From Streptomyces sp. AJS327 (GTDB taxonomy: Bacteria > Actinomycetota > Actinomycetes > Streptomycetales > Streptomycetaceae), in NCBI RefSeq assembly GCF_013450295.1, contig NZ_SKBR01000006.1:1-59549 (forward strand): DNA of 59,549 nt. Reading direction: 5' to 3'. The notes under the pieces were generated by a model. That model saw only the letters and a list, made by a program, of their open reading frames with translations. It did not search any database and was not told where the DNA came from. This document shows, piece after piece, positions 43,199 through 51,480 of the stretch. Position 1 is the stretch's first letter. Each line of letters starts with the position of its first letter. A program made the position numbers and the translations under genes.

Positions 43199-45667
43199 CT
43201 ACAGCTTCTCGACCGGGGCGTACCGCAGGAGGAGCCGCTTGGGCTTCTCGCCGCCGAAGTCGATGGTGGCCTCCGCGCGGTCCCCGCTGCCCTGCACGCC
43301 CACCACGGTGCCCAGCCCGAAGCTGTCGTGCGTGACGCGGTCCCCCGTCTCCAGCGCGACCACCGGACGCTCCTTCGCGCGGCGGGTGGCGAAGCCGGAC
43401 GGCCCACCGCGGGTGGCCGAGGCGGAGGAGGAGACCGAGGCGGCCACCGCGGAGGCGCCCTGCCCGGCGGCGCCGGTGCGCTTCCAGGTGACATACTGGT
43501 CGGGGATCTCCTCCAGGAAGCGGGAGGGCGGGTTGTAGGCGGGCTGGCCCCAGACGCTACGGAGCGTCGAGCGGGTCAGGTACAGCCGCTCACGGGCGCG
43601 GGTGATGCCCACGTACGCCAGGCGGCGCTCCTCCTCCAGCTCCTTGGTCTGGCCCAGCGCCCGCATGTGCGGGAAGACGCCGTCCTCCAGGCCGGTCAGG
43701 AAGACGACGGGGAACTCCAGGCCCTTCGCGGTGTGCAGGGTCATCAGGGTGATGACGCCGCCCTCGCCCTCGCCCTCGCCGTCCGCGTCCTGTTCGTCGG
43801 GGATCTGGTCGGAGTCGGCCACCAGCGCGACCTGTTCCAGGAACTCGGCGAGCGTGCCCGGCTCCTCGTCCGCCCGGTCCTGCTCGAACTCCAGGGCCAC
43901 GGCGGCGAGTTCCTGAAGGTTCTCGATCCGCGTCTCGTCCTGCGGGTCGGTGGAGGACTGGAGTTCGGCGAGGTAGCCGGTCTGTTCCAGCACCGCCTCC
44001 AGCACGGTGGCGGGCCCGGCGCCGGACTCGACGACCGTCCGCAGCTCCTCCATCAGGACGTTGAACCGCTTGACGGCGTTGGCGGAGCGGGCGGCCATGC
44101 CGTACGCCTCGTCCACCCGGCGCAGGGCCTGCGGGAAGGTGATCCGCTCGCGCAGCGCCAGCGCCTCGATCATCGCCTCGGCGCGCTCCCCGATGCCGCG
44201 CTTGGGGACGTTGAGGATGCGGCGCAGCGGGACGGCGTCCTCCGGGTTGGCGAGGACGCGCAGGTAGGCCAGGACGTCCCGGACCTCCTTGCGCTCGTAG
44301 AAGCGGACGCCGCCGACCACCTTGTACGGCAGGCCGACCCGGATGAACACCTCCTCGAAGACCCGGGACTGCGCGTTGGTGCGGTAGAAGACCGCCACGT
44401 CGGACGCCCGGGCCTCGCCGGCGTCGGTGAGCCGGTCGATCTCGTCCGCGACGAACTGGGCCTCGTCGTGTTCGGTGTCCGCGACGTACCCGGTGATGTG
44501 GGAGCCCTGCCCGGCCTCGGTCCACAGGTTCTTCGGGCGGCGGCTCTCGTTCTGCTCGATGACGGCGTTCGCGGCGCTGAGGATGGTCTGCGTGGAGCGG
44601 TAGTTCTGCTCCAGCAGGATCGTCCGGGCCTGGGGGTAGTCCTCCTCGAACTGGAGGATGTTGCGGATGGTGGCGCCCCGGAAGGCGTAGATCGACTGGT
44701 CGGCGTCGCCCACCACGCACAGTTCGGCGGGCGGGGGCTCGCCGTCCGACGGGCCGACCAGCTCGCGCACCAGCGTGTACTGGGCGTGGTTGGTGTCCTG
44801 GTACTCGTCGACCAGGACGTGCCGGAAGCGGCGCCGGTAGTGCTCGGCCACGTCCGGGAACGCCTGGAGGAGGTGGACGGTCGTCATGATGATGTCGTCG
44901 AAGTCCAGCGCGTTCGCCTCGCGGAGGCGCGACTGGTACATCCGGTACGCCTCGGCGAGCGTCTTCTCGAAGCCGTCGGCCGCGCGTCCGGCGAAGTCCT
45001 CGTCGTCCACCAGCTCGTTCTTGAGGCTGGACACCTTCGCGCTGAACGACTTGGGCGGATAGCGCTTCGGGTCCAGGTCGAGGTCGCGGCAGACCAGCGC
45101 CATCAGCCGCTTGGAGTCCGCCGCGTCGTAGATCGAGAAGGACGAGGTGAAGCCGAGCCGCTTGCTCTCCCGCCGCAGGACGCGCACGCAGGCGCTGTGG
45201 AAGGTGGAGACCCACATCGCGCCCGCGCGCGGGCCGACCAGCTCCTCCACCCGCTCCCGCATCTCGCCCGCCGCCTTGTTGGTGAAGGTGATGGCGAGGA
45301 TCTGCCCCGGCTGCGCGCCCCGGGCGGCGAGCAGGTGGGCGATGCGGTGCGTCAGCACCCGGGTCTTGCCCGAACCCGCCCCGGCGACGATCAGCAGCGG
45401 CGCTCCGGTGTGTGTGACGGCCGCCCGCTGCTGTTCGTTCATCCCCTCCAGCAGCGCGGCGGCGTCCACCACCGGCCGGGGGGCACCACCCCGGTAGTGC
45501 GCGGCGGCGGCCCCGCCCTCGAAGGTGCCCGCGAAGAGATCGGCCGGGATCTCCTCGGCCGCGTCCCGCCCGGACGCGCCCTCGGGGTCGTCCGGCGGGG
45601 GCGGCGGGGTGTCCTCCGCCGGGGGCTCGTACCGCTCCAGGAAGCTGTCGTCGAAGAGGCTGCTCAT
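43199..45667 (-). CDS. pcrA: UvrD/PcrA-type ATP-dependent DNA helicase
   Basis: This 822-residue superfamily-1 helicase unwinds DNA in repair and displaces RecA or stalled complexes. All motifs are visible: Walker A AGAGSGKT (95-102), motif Ia TFTNKAAGEM, motif II VLVDEYQDT, motif III GDADQSIYAFRGA, motif IV QNYRST, motif V TLHTAKGLEFPVVFLTGLEDG and motif VI YVGITRARERLYLT. The C-terminus ends in the Tudor-like segment (GDRVTHDSFGLGTVVGVQG) that binds RNA polymerase in PcrA. An acidic/Pro N-terminal extension of about 65 residues precedes the core. The ATG at 45667 is divergent from the riboswitch-controlled NlpC/P60 gene. Confidence 0.96.
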   Translation of the reverse strand: MSSLFDDSFLERYEPPAEDTPPPPPDDPEGASGRDAAEEIPADLFAGTFEGGAAAAHYRGGAPRPVVDAAALLEGMNEQQRAAVTHTGAPLLIVAGAGSGKTRVLTHRIAHLLAARGAQPGQILAITFTNKAAGEMRERVEELVGPRAGAMWVSTFHSACVRVLRRESKRLGFTSSFSIYDAADSKRLMALVCRDLDLDPKRYPPKSFSAKVSSLKNELVDDEDFAGRAADGFEKTLAEAYRMYQSRLREANALDFDDIIMTTVHLLQAFPDVAEHYRRRFRHVLVDEYQDTNHAQYTLVRELVGPSDGEPPPAELCVVGDADQSIYAFRGATIRNILQFEEDYPQARTILLEQNYRSTQTILSAANAVIEQNESRRPKNLWTEAGQGSHITGYVADTEHDEAQFVADEIDRLTDAGEARASDVAVFYRTNAQSRVFEEVFIRVGLPYKVVGGVRFYERKEVRDVLAYLRVLANPEDAVPLRRILNVPKRGIGERAEAMIEALALRERITFPQALRRVDEAYGMAARSANAVKRFNVLMEELRTVVESGAGPATVLEAVLEQTGYLAELQSSTDPQDETRIENLQELAAVALEFEQDRADEEPGTLAEFLEQVALVADSDQIPDEQDADGEGEGEGGVITLMTLHTAKGLEFPVVFLTGLEDGVFPHMRALGQTKELEEERRLAYVGITRARERLYLTRSTLRSVWGQPAYNPPSRFLEEIPDQYVTWKRTGAAGQGASAVAASVSSSASATRGGPSGFATRRAKERPVVALETGDRVTHDSFGLGTVVGVQGSGDRAEATIDFGGEKPKRLLLRYAPVEKL

Positions 45668-45747
45668 CGTCGACCGAGTCTAGGCGCCCCCGCCGTCATC
45701 CCCGTTCCGAGGTCACGGAGAGATATCGGGCGTATCGCTCACCAGCC

Positions 45748-45777
45748 TTCACAGGGACCCCACACTGTCGCTACGGT
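45748..45777 (+). promoter_or_regulatory. Promoter of the riboswitch-controlled NlpC/P60 gene
   Basis: TTCACA (45748-45753) and TACGGT (45772-45777) with an 18-bp spacer fit the principal sigma factor. Transcription from about 45784 would include the whole riboswitch aptamer. Confidence 0.65.
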
Positions 45778-45829
45778 GCCCTCTCGGGCGGCCCGGTTGG
45801 CTCGTCGGCGAAAGCGTCGGCACGGGCGG

Positions 45830-45987
45830 CCTCCGCTGAATCCGGTCACTCCGGAGCCGGGGACCCACCGCATCATCAGGGGTGAATCGGCGCGCGCACC
45901 GCCGGCACAGCAGCAGCGTCCAGCGGCACGCGCACCGTAGGGCAGCCTTCCGATCGCCCGAACCCGACAGCTAACCCGGTAGGCGGC
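45830..45987 (+). ncRNA. Cyclic di-AMP riboswitch (ydaO/yuaA type)
   Basis: The aptamer's hallmark blocks occur in order: GCTGAAT near 45835, GGGGACCCA near 45859, GGGGTGAATC (45879-45888), and the 3' core CGAACCCGACAGCTAACC followed by CGGTAGGCGG (45959-45986). These match the ydaO consensus that senses c-di-AMP. In actinobacteria this class sits ahead of cell-wall hydrolase genes, as here. The ribosome site GGAAGGAG (45992-45999) follows directly, so ligand could control termination or translation; no long terminator stem is evident, though GGCAGCCTTCCG upstream can pair with CGGAAGG. Confidence 0.9.
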
Positions 45988-46008
45988 GTACGGAAGGAGT
46001 CGCCGATC

Positions 46009-47202
46009 GTGGCGTCGCACCGCAAGCCGCGCAGCCGCATGCTCCAGTCCGCCGCGAGCAGACGCGGCACCATCGGGGTCACCACGGCGGCGCTGGCCTC
46101 CGTGACCCTGCTCTCGCAGAGCGCCAACGCGACCCCCAACTCGCCCTCCGACAAGGACGAGAAGCCCTCCATCGAGGAGGTCAAGAACCGGGTCGACGCG
46201 CTGTACCAGCAGGCGGGCGCCGCGACGCAGAGCTACAACGCGGCGAAGGAGAAGTCCGACGCCCAGCGTGTCAAGGTCGACCGGATGCTCGACCAGGTCG
46301 CGAAGCGCACCGGGAAGCTGAACGAGTCGCGGCGGGTGCTCGGCACCTACGCGGCCGCCCAGTACCGCGACGGCGGCATCTCGCAGACGGCCACCCTGCT
46401 GCTGACGAAGAACCCGCAGGGCTTCTTCAAGCAGACGCACCTGATGGACCGGCTGACCAGCCAGCAGAAGGAGGCCGTCAGCGAGTACCAGAGCATGCGG
46501 CGGACGGCCGCCAAGAAGCGCTCCGCCGCCGCGAAGCAGCTGCGCGGCCTCTCCTCCTCGCAGCAGGCGCTCAAGGAGCGCAAGAAGGAGGTCCAGGCGA
46601 AGCTGGGCGAGGCCCGGGAACTGCTCTCGAAGCTGACCGTCGAGGAGAAGCAGCGGCTGGCGGAGATCGAGCGGAAGAAGCGGGCCGAGGCCCGGCAGAA
46701 GGCGCGGGAGCGCGCCGAGGCCGAGCGGAAGCGGGAGGCCGCTGAGGAGCGTGAGCGGGAACGCGAGCGGGCGCGGGAACGCGAGGAGGGCGGTTCGGGC
46801 TCGGGCGGCGGCTCCGGCGACTCGGACTCCGGCGGTTCGGACAGCTCCTACGCCGCGAAGGCCGAGAAGGTCATCGCCTTCGCCAAGAAGGAGCTGGGGA
46901 AGCCGTACGTCTGGGGCGCCACCGGCCCCAGCTCGTACGACTGCTCCGGCTTCACGCAGGCGGCCTGGCGGACGGCGGGCATCTCGCTGCCGCGCGTCAC
47001 CTACGACCAGGTCGAGGTCGGCACCAAGGTCGCCAAGTCGGACATGAAGCCGGGCGACCTGATCTTCTTCTACGACGACATCAGCCACGTCGGGATCTAC
47101 GTCGGCGGCGGGCAGATGATCCACGCCTCCAAGCCGGGCGACGACGTGAAGTACGAGTCGATCGACTACATGCCGTTCCACTCGGCGGTGCGCCCCGCCT
47201 GA
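46009..47202 (+). CDS. Secreted NlpC/P60 peptidoglycan endopeptidase
   Basis: This 397-residue protein has a signal peptide (TTAALASVTLLSQSANA) and two long coiled-coil stretches (about 50-125 and 150-260, ending in an EREREREREREE-like charged run). A Gly/Ser linker leads to a C-terminal NlpC/P60 domain with catalytic Cys312 (SYDCSGF), His360 (ISHVGIY) and His372 (MIHASK). It resembles RipA/CwlO-type enzymes whose coiled coil is held by FtsEX or keeps the enzyme inactive. The GTG at 46009 follows GGAAGGAG. Expression is under the c-di-AMP riboswitch just upstream. A perfect hairpin terminator follows. Confidence 0.95.
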   Translation: MASHRKPRSRMLQSAASRRGTIGVTTAALASVTLLSQSANATPNSPSDKDEKPSIEEVKNRVDALYQQAGAATQSYNAAKEKSDAQRVKVDRMLDQVAKRTGKLNESRRVLGTYAAAQYRDGGISQTATLLLTKNPQGFFKQTHLMDRLTSQQKEAVSEYQSMRRTAAKKRSAAAKQLRGLSSSQQALKERKKEVQAKLGEARELLSKLTVEEKQRLAEIERKKRAEARQKARERAEAERKREAAEERERERERAREREEGGSGSGGGSGDSDSGGSDSSYAAKAEKVIAFAKKELGKPYVWGATGPSSYDCSGFTQAAWRTAGISLPRVTYDQVEVGTKVAKSDMKPGDLIFFYDDISHVGIYVGGGQMIHASKPGDDVKYESIDYMPFHSAVRPA

Positions 47203-47210
47203 CCCCTGCC

Positions 47211-47242
47211 GCCCCGGAGCCGCCCACGGGCGGCTCCGGGGC
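47211..47242 (+). terminator. Terminator of the NlpC/P60 gene
   Basis: GCCCCGGAGCCGCCC (47211-47225) and GGGCGGCTCCGGGGC (47228-47242) form a perfect stem with a very short loop, 9 bp past the stop codon. Confidence 0.85.
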
Positions 47243-47299
47243 GCTGGCGGTCCGCCCGGGGGCCGTTCAGCCGGGTCGGGTCCGGCCCCGGGGGCCGGT

Positions 47300-47653
47300 T
47301 CAGGTCCACAGCACGGCGATGAAGATGTTGGCCGTGGTCAGCAGGCCGATGGTGCCGAAGAGCGGGGTGGGCAGCCTCTCCTCGTCCCGCTTGACGTAGA
47401 CCAGTCCGAGGATCACCACCAGCAGCGTCAGCTTGATCGCGATCTTGACGTTGTTGACCGCCTGGTCGTCGGCCTGGTTGAGCCCGACCAGCACCACGCC
47501 GGTGATCAGCATGGTCAGCGCGCCGTGCAGCATCCCGGGGAGGATCCGCGCCTCGCCCGTGCGCATCGCCTTCATCTGGAAGAGGAACCCGCCCAGCAGC
47601 GCCGCGATACCGACGATGTGCAGGCCGACGAAAACATTGACAAGTACGTCCAT
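47300..47653 (-). CDS. Small four-helix membrane protein
   Basis: This 117-residue protein is almost wholly hydrophobic with four membrane segments (VNVFVGLHIVGIAALLGGFL, MLHGALTMLITGVVLVGL, KIAIKLTLLVVILGLVYV and TIGLLTTANIFIAVLW). His12, near the start of the first helix, and other polar residues in the helices recall small haem-binding or CopD-like proteins, but this is speculative. The ATG at 47653 starts MDVLVNVFV; upstream codons lack coding character. It converges with the NlpC/P60 gene and is divergent from the class II aldolase gene. Function unknown. Confidence 0.75.
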   Translation of the reverse strand: MDVLVNVFVGLHIVGIAALLGGFLFQMKAMRTGEARILPGMLHGALTMLITGVVLVGLNQADDQAVNNVKIAIKLTLLVVILGLVYVKRDEERLPTPLFGTIGLLTTANIFIAVLWT

Positions 47654-47825
47654 GCTCGGAGCGTATCCGGGGCGGTGACCGCCCCCTCGGGCAGGTCCGG
47701 ACGCCGGGCCGCGGCGCTCCGGGCCGCCTGGAGCCCGCTCTCCCGGCACGCGAAACCGGCCTGGTCAGCAGGGGACGGGCCCGGGTAGCTTCCGGAGCCG
47801 ACCGTCCGGATCGAGGAGCCGCCGC

Positions 47826-48638
47826 ATGTCCCAGCCCAGCGAGTCCGCCCCACCCACTCCCCCGGCCCCGGTCCCCGCCGGGCAGCTGCGGTTCGCGCTT
47901 CCCCCGCGCCACGGGAGCGTCGCCGAGGAGCGGGAGCACCGGAAGCGGCGGCTGGCCGCCGCCCTCCGTCTGCTGGGCAGGTACGGGCACGAGGAGGGGG
48001 TCGCCGGGCATATCACCGCCCGGGACCCGGAGTTCACGGACTGCCTGTGGGTGAACCCGTTCGGGATGCCGTTCGGGCACCTCACCGTGAGCGACCTCCT
48101 ACTCGTCAACCGGGACGGGGAGGTGGTCGAGGGCCGCGCGCACGTCAACCAGGCGGCCTTCCTCGTCCACTCACAGGTTCACCAGGCGCGGCCCGAGGTC
48201 GTCGCCGTCGCGCACAGCCACTCCGTCCACGGCCGCGCCTTCGCCACGCTCGGCGTCCGGCTCGACCCGCTCACCCAGGAGTCCTGCGCCTTCTACGAGG
48301 ACCACGCGGTGCTGCGTGCCTACACCGGCGTCGCCGTCGACGAGGCGGAGGGGCGCCGCGTCGCCGCGACGCTGGGCTCGCACAAGGCGCTGATCCTGCG
48401 CAACCACGGACTGCTGACCGTCGGGGACTCGGTGGACGCCGCGACCTGGTGGTTCCTCCAGCTCGACCGCGCCTGCCAGATCCAGCTGGCGGCCCGCGCC
48501 GCCGGGAACCCGGTGCTGATCGACCACCGGAACGCCGTCGCCACCCGGGAGCACCTGGGAAGTGATCTCGTGGCGTGGATGAACTACCAGCCGCTGTACG
48601 CGAGCGTCACCCGCGCGGAACCGGACCTGTTGAGCTGA
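47826..48638 (+). CDS. Class II aldolase/adducin family protein
   Basis: This 270-residue protein has the class II aldolase fold: HITARDPE near the start, the zinc site HSHSVHGRAF, the acidic segment QESCAFYEDHA and the distal His in LILRNHGLLTVG. Related proteins include fuculose-phosphate aldolase and 3-oxo-tetronate 4-phosphate decarboxylase, while this subgroup is usually annotated only as class II aldolase. The first 25 residues are Pro/Ala-rich. The ATG has GAGGAG a few bases upstream. It appears to be a single gene; substrate cannot be inferred from neighbours. Confidence 0.88.
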   Translation: MSQPSESAPPTPPAPVPAGQLRFALPPRHGSVAEEREHRKRRLAAALRLLGRYGHEEGVAGHITARDPEFTDCLWVNPFGMPFGHLTVSDLLLVNRDGEVVEGRAHVNQAAFLVHSQVHQARPEVVAVAHSHSVHGRAFATLGVRLDPLTQESCAFYEDHAVLRAYTGVAVDEAEGRRVAATLGSHKALILRNHGLLTVGDSVDAATWWFLQLDRACQIQLAARAAGNPVLIDHRNAVATREHLGSDLVAWMNYQPLYASVTRAEPDLLS

Positions 48639-48701
48639 ACCGGCCGCGAGTAAGGCACAATCCCCTTCCAACCCAAGGAAGTTGAGAGGCGGGGTTGCTC
48701 T

Positions 48702-50150
48702 GTGGCCGTGGGCACGGCTCGGGACGGCGCGGACGGCGCGGGCGATACGGACAGCACGGAAACCGGGGGTGTCAGGCGGCGCGAGGGCGCGCGCGGGAGC
48801 GCGTCCGCCGAGGGCGGCGCCGAGCTGGGCGCGGCGGGCACCGTCCCGGCACCGGCCGGCAGAACGTCCGGTGGTGGCCCGGCGGCGGAGGACGACGAAC
48901 CCGGGGCGGGCAGCCACGGCTCGGGCTGTCTCTGCGGCGACTGCCCGCACGGCGCGCGCGCCGCGCACCAACGGGCCGCCGCCGTCTTCGCCCGCCGCCG
49001 CGACGAGTTCGCGCGCGGCGAGGGTGTGCCCGCCGCGCTCACCCGCTCCGCCGGGGCCTCCCGGCAGTGGATCTCCGACGAGCTGACCCGCTCGGCGCGG
49101 AACGTCGCCGACCGCGGCCGGGCCGAGGGCGCGATCTGGCTCACCCGGCTCTGGCGGCACACGCTGATCGGCGTCTGGGCGGCCTTCTTCGCCCTGCTCT
49201 TCGGCCAGTTGCTCACCGCGGTGGGCGGCGGCTGGTCGGTCGCGCGGACGGCGGGGCTGCTCGCCGCGGCGCTCGCCGCCGCCCTGCTGTCGCTGGCCGC
49301 CCGCTTCCACCGGGCGCGCGGCGGTGCGCTCGCCCCGCTGATCGGCGAGGACAACCGGCTGTCCACCTCGCGGGCGGTGGCGGCGGGCTGGGTCTTCCTG
49401 ACCGTCTACGTGATCCTGGTGCTGTCCGGGATCCTCGCGGGCAGCTCGGACCCCGGACGGCGGGACGCGCTGATCGCCGGGCTCGATCTGGCGCGCGGCG
49501 CGGCCCTGTTGACCGTCCTGGCGCTGACGTGCGCGGTGGCGGTCGTCGTCCGGCGCACGGTGACCGTGCGGGTGGCGGGGCAGCGGTTGCAGAAGGTCCC
49601 CGCCGACCGGCCGCGCGCCACCGACCTGCTGACCGACGACGCGGGGCGCGGCACCTTCACCGACGTGCAGTACGTGCTGGTGAACGCCGTCGCGCTGGTC
49701 TTCACCGCGGTGCGGCTCGCGCGGCAGCCCGAACGACTGCCCGACCTGCCATGGGGGCTGGCGCTGCTCACCGTGGTCTCGGCCGCCGTCTACCTCGCCG
49801 GGAAGTACGCGGAGGGCGGTCGGCCGGTGGTGCTCTCGGTGGTGCGGGCACGCGAGTTGGGCGATCTGCACGCCCCCATCCGCACCGGTGACGACATCGA
49901 GATCCGGGGCGCCGGCTTCGTGCCCCCGGGCGCGGGGACTCCGGAGCGGCTGGCCCGGATGGTGGTCCGCGTCGGCGCGGTGCACGTCCACGTTCCGCTG
50001 ATCCCCGTGGAGGGCGGATTCGTCAGTCCGAGCGACACGGTGCTCACCGTGCCGGTCCCGGTCGAGGTCGAGCCGGGGCGGGTGGACGTGCAGGTGGTCA
50101 CCGCCGCCGGGGTGGAGACCAACCGCTGCCCGATCGACGTCCAGGAGTGA
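48702..50150 (+). CDS. Membrane protein with N-terminal CxCxxC motif and C-terminal IPT-like domain
   Basis: This 482-residue protein has an 85-residue acidic/Gly-rich lead ending in a metal-site-like cluster, H-x3-C-x-C-x2-C-x-H (His72, Cys76, Cys78, Cys81, His83). Five or six membrane segments follow between about 150 and 370 (TLIGVWAAFFALLFGQLL, AAGWVFLTVYVILVLSGIL, LLTVLALTCAVAVVV and others). The final 110 residues are beta-rich (DDIEIRGAGFVPPG..., VRVDVQVVTAAGVE) and resemble an IPT/TIG-type immunoglobulin fold. No known family was recognised. The GTG at 48702 was chosen; a GTG two codons on is equally possible. Confidence 0.7.
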   Translation: MAVGTARDGADGAGDTDSTETGGVRRREGARGSASAEGGAELGAAGTVPAPAGRTSGGGPAAEDDEPGAGSHGSGCLCGDCPHGARAAHQRAAAVFARRRDEFARGEGVPAALTRSAGASRQWISDELTRSARNVADRGRAEGAIWLTRLWRHTLIGVWAAFFALLFGQLLTAVGGGWSVARTAGLLAAALAAALLSLAARFHRARGGALAPLIGEDNRLSTSRAVAAGWVFLTVYVILVLSGILAGSSDPGRRDALIAGLDLARGAALLTVLALTCAVAVVVRRTVTVRVAGQRLQKVPADRPRATDLLTDDAGRGTFTDVQYVLVNAVALVFTAVRLARQPERLPDLPWGLALLTVVSAAVYLAGKYAEGGRPVVLSVVRARELGDLHAPIRTGDDIEIRGAGFVPPGAGTPERLARMVVRVGAVHVHVPLIPVEGGFVSPSDTVLTVPVPVEVEPGRVDVQVVTAAGVETNRCPIDVQE

Positions 50151-50411
50151 TCCACACCGGGCTCCCCGGGCGGTGACGGGCCGGGCGCGCGGGCGGTTAC
50201 GGTCGGGCGTGGAGTCCGGGGCGGGGCCCCGGCCCGTGGGACGCCCCGTCTCCGGCGCCCGGTGCGCACGGACGCGCACGGTGCCCGGTGCGCACGGACG
50301 GCACGGTGCCGTGGAGACGGCGCGGCCGGTGCGCGGGGGAGGCGTCGGCCCGGATCCCGGGGGCAGAATCGCCCCCGCACCCCGAACACGCATGCGGAAG
50401 GCGGGACGCTC

Positions 50412-51005
50412 ATGACCCTGGGGGATCGGACAGGCGGCGACACGGCGAGCCGGACGGGCGTCGGCGGGATCGGCGGGTCGGGCGGCGTCCCCGGCAGCGT
50501 CGGCCGGGGCGGCTTCCTCACCGGCGGGCTGAGAGCCGCCGCCGCGCGGCACGCGCTGCTGCCGCTCCGCCTCTTCCTCGGCGTCACCTTCGTCTACGCG
50601 GGCCTCGACAAGCTGACCGACAGCGCCTTCCTCACCGGTGACGGCCCCGGCTCCCTGGCCCAGACGCTGGAGTCGGTCCGCGGGACGGCGGGCGCCGGCT
50701 GGCTGGTCGAGCTGGCCCAGCAGAGCCCGGAGGGCTTCGGCGTCGCCATCGCGCTGGGCGAACTGGCCGTCGGGGTCGGCACGTTGCTCGGGCTGTGGGC
50801 CCGGCTGGCCGCCGTCGGCGGCGTGCTGATCTCGCTGTCCCTCTGGCTGACGGTCAGCTGGAGCAGCGAGCCCTACTACTACGGCAACGACCTCCCGTAC
50901 CTGATGGCCTGGATCCCGCTGGTGCTGGCGGGCTCCCCGGCGTACTCGGTGGACGCGCTGCTCGCGCTGCGCCGACGCCGCAGGGGGCACCGCATCTTCG
51001 GCTGA
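50412..51005 (+). CDS. DoxX/TQO-small-subunit family membrane protein
   Basis: This 197-residue protein has a Gly/Thr-rich N-terminus of about 45 residues and then four membrane segments with the DoxX signature (LPLRLFLGVTFVYAGLDKL, GVAIALGELAVGVGTLLGL, AAVGGVLISLSLWLTV and PYLMAWIPLVLAGSP). DoxX-like proteins are linked to thiosulfate:quinone oxidoreductase or, in mycobacteria, to a superoxide-detoxifying membrane complex; which applies here is not shown. The ATG at 50412 follows a GAAGG-like site. It converges with the PspC-linked gene. Confidence 0.85.
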   Translation: MTLGDRTGGDTASRTGVGGIGGSGGVPGSVGRGGFLTGGLRAAAARHALLPLRLFLGVTFVYAGLDKLTDSAFLTGDGPGSLAQTLESVRGTAGAGWLVELAQQSPEGFGVAIALGELAVGVGTLLGLWARLAAVGGVLISLSLWLTVSWSSEPYYYGNDLPYLMAWIPLVLAGSPAYSVDALLALRRRRRGHRIFG

Positions 51006-51150
51006 GGTCGGCAGCGCCGTTCCCCGCCCCAACCCGCCCTTCGCGGCGGCCCGTCGGCGGTCTGTTCCGGGGCGGGACCGCCGGACCGCCGTCCGCCACC
51101 CAACGGCCAAGCTGCCGGGGCAGGTTGGCGGCTGTCCGGTTCCACTCGGG

Positions 51151-51480
51151 TCAGCCGGAGCCGACGCCGCCCGGAGAGGTGCCGCCCGCGCCGGGCCCGC
51201 CCGAATCCGGGCCGCCGCTGTCGGTGTCGGCCGTGCCGGTATCGCCCGTACCGAGCGGGCCGGAGCCACGTCCGGCGAGACGGCGGGCCCCGCGACGGCG
51301 CACGAGGTGGGTCACCAGTCCGGCGAACCCGGCCAGCAGCACCGCGGGCGGCAGCAGGATGAGCGCCGTCCACGGCGGGATGGTCCACGGGCCGACCGCG
51401 TCCATCACGTACGCCAGTGCCAACCCGAGCGCGGCTAGGCCCAGCAGCAGCCGCGCGGGCTCGAACGGGTGCCGGGTCAC
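51151..51480 (-). CDS. Small two-helix membrane protein coupled to the PspC gene
   Basis: This 109-residue protein has two membrane segments (PARLLLGLAALGLALAYVM and WTALILLPPAVLLAGFAGLV) and a Gly/Thr/Asp-rich C-terminal tail. Its GTG overlaps the stop of the PspC gene (GTGA), so it is made in a fixed ratio with PspC and probably acts with it. This two-gene arrangement is common next to PspC-kinase loci in Streptomyces. Function unknown. Confidence 0.8.
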   Translation of the reverse strand: MTRHPFEPARLLLGLAALGLALAYVMDAVGPWTIPPWTALILLPPAVLLAGFAGLVTHLVRRRGARRLAGRGSGPLGTGDTGTADTDSGGPDSGGPGAGGTSPGGVGSG

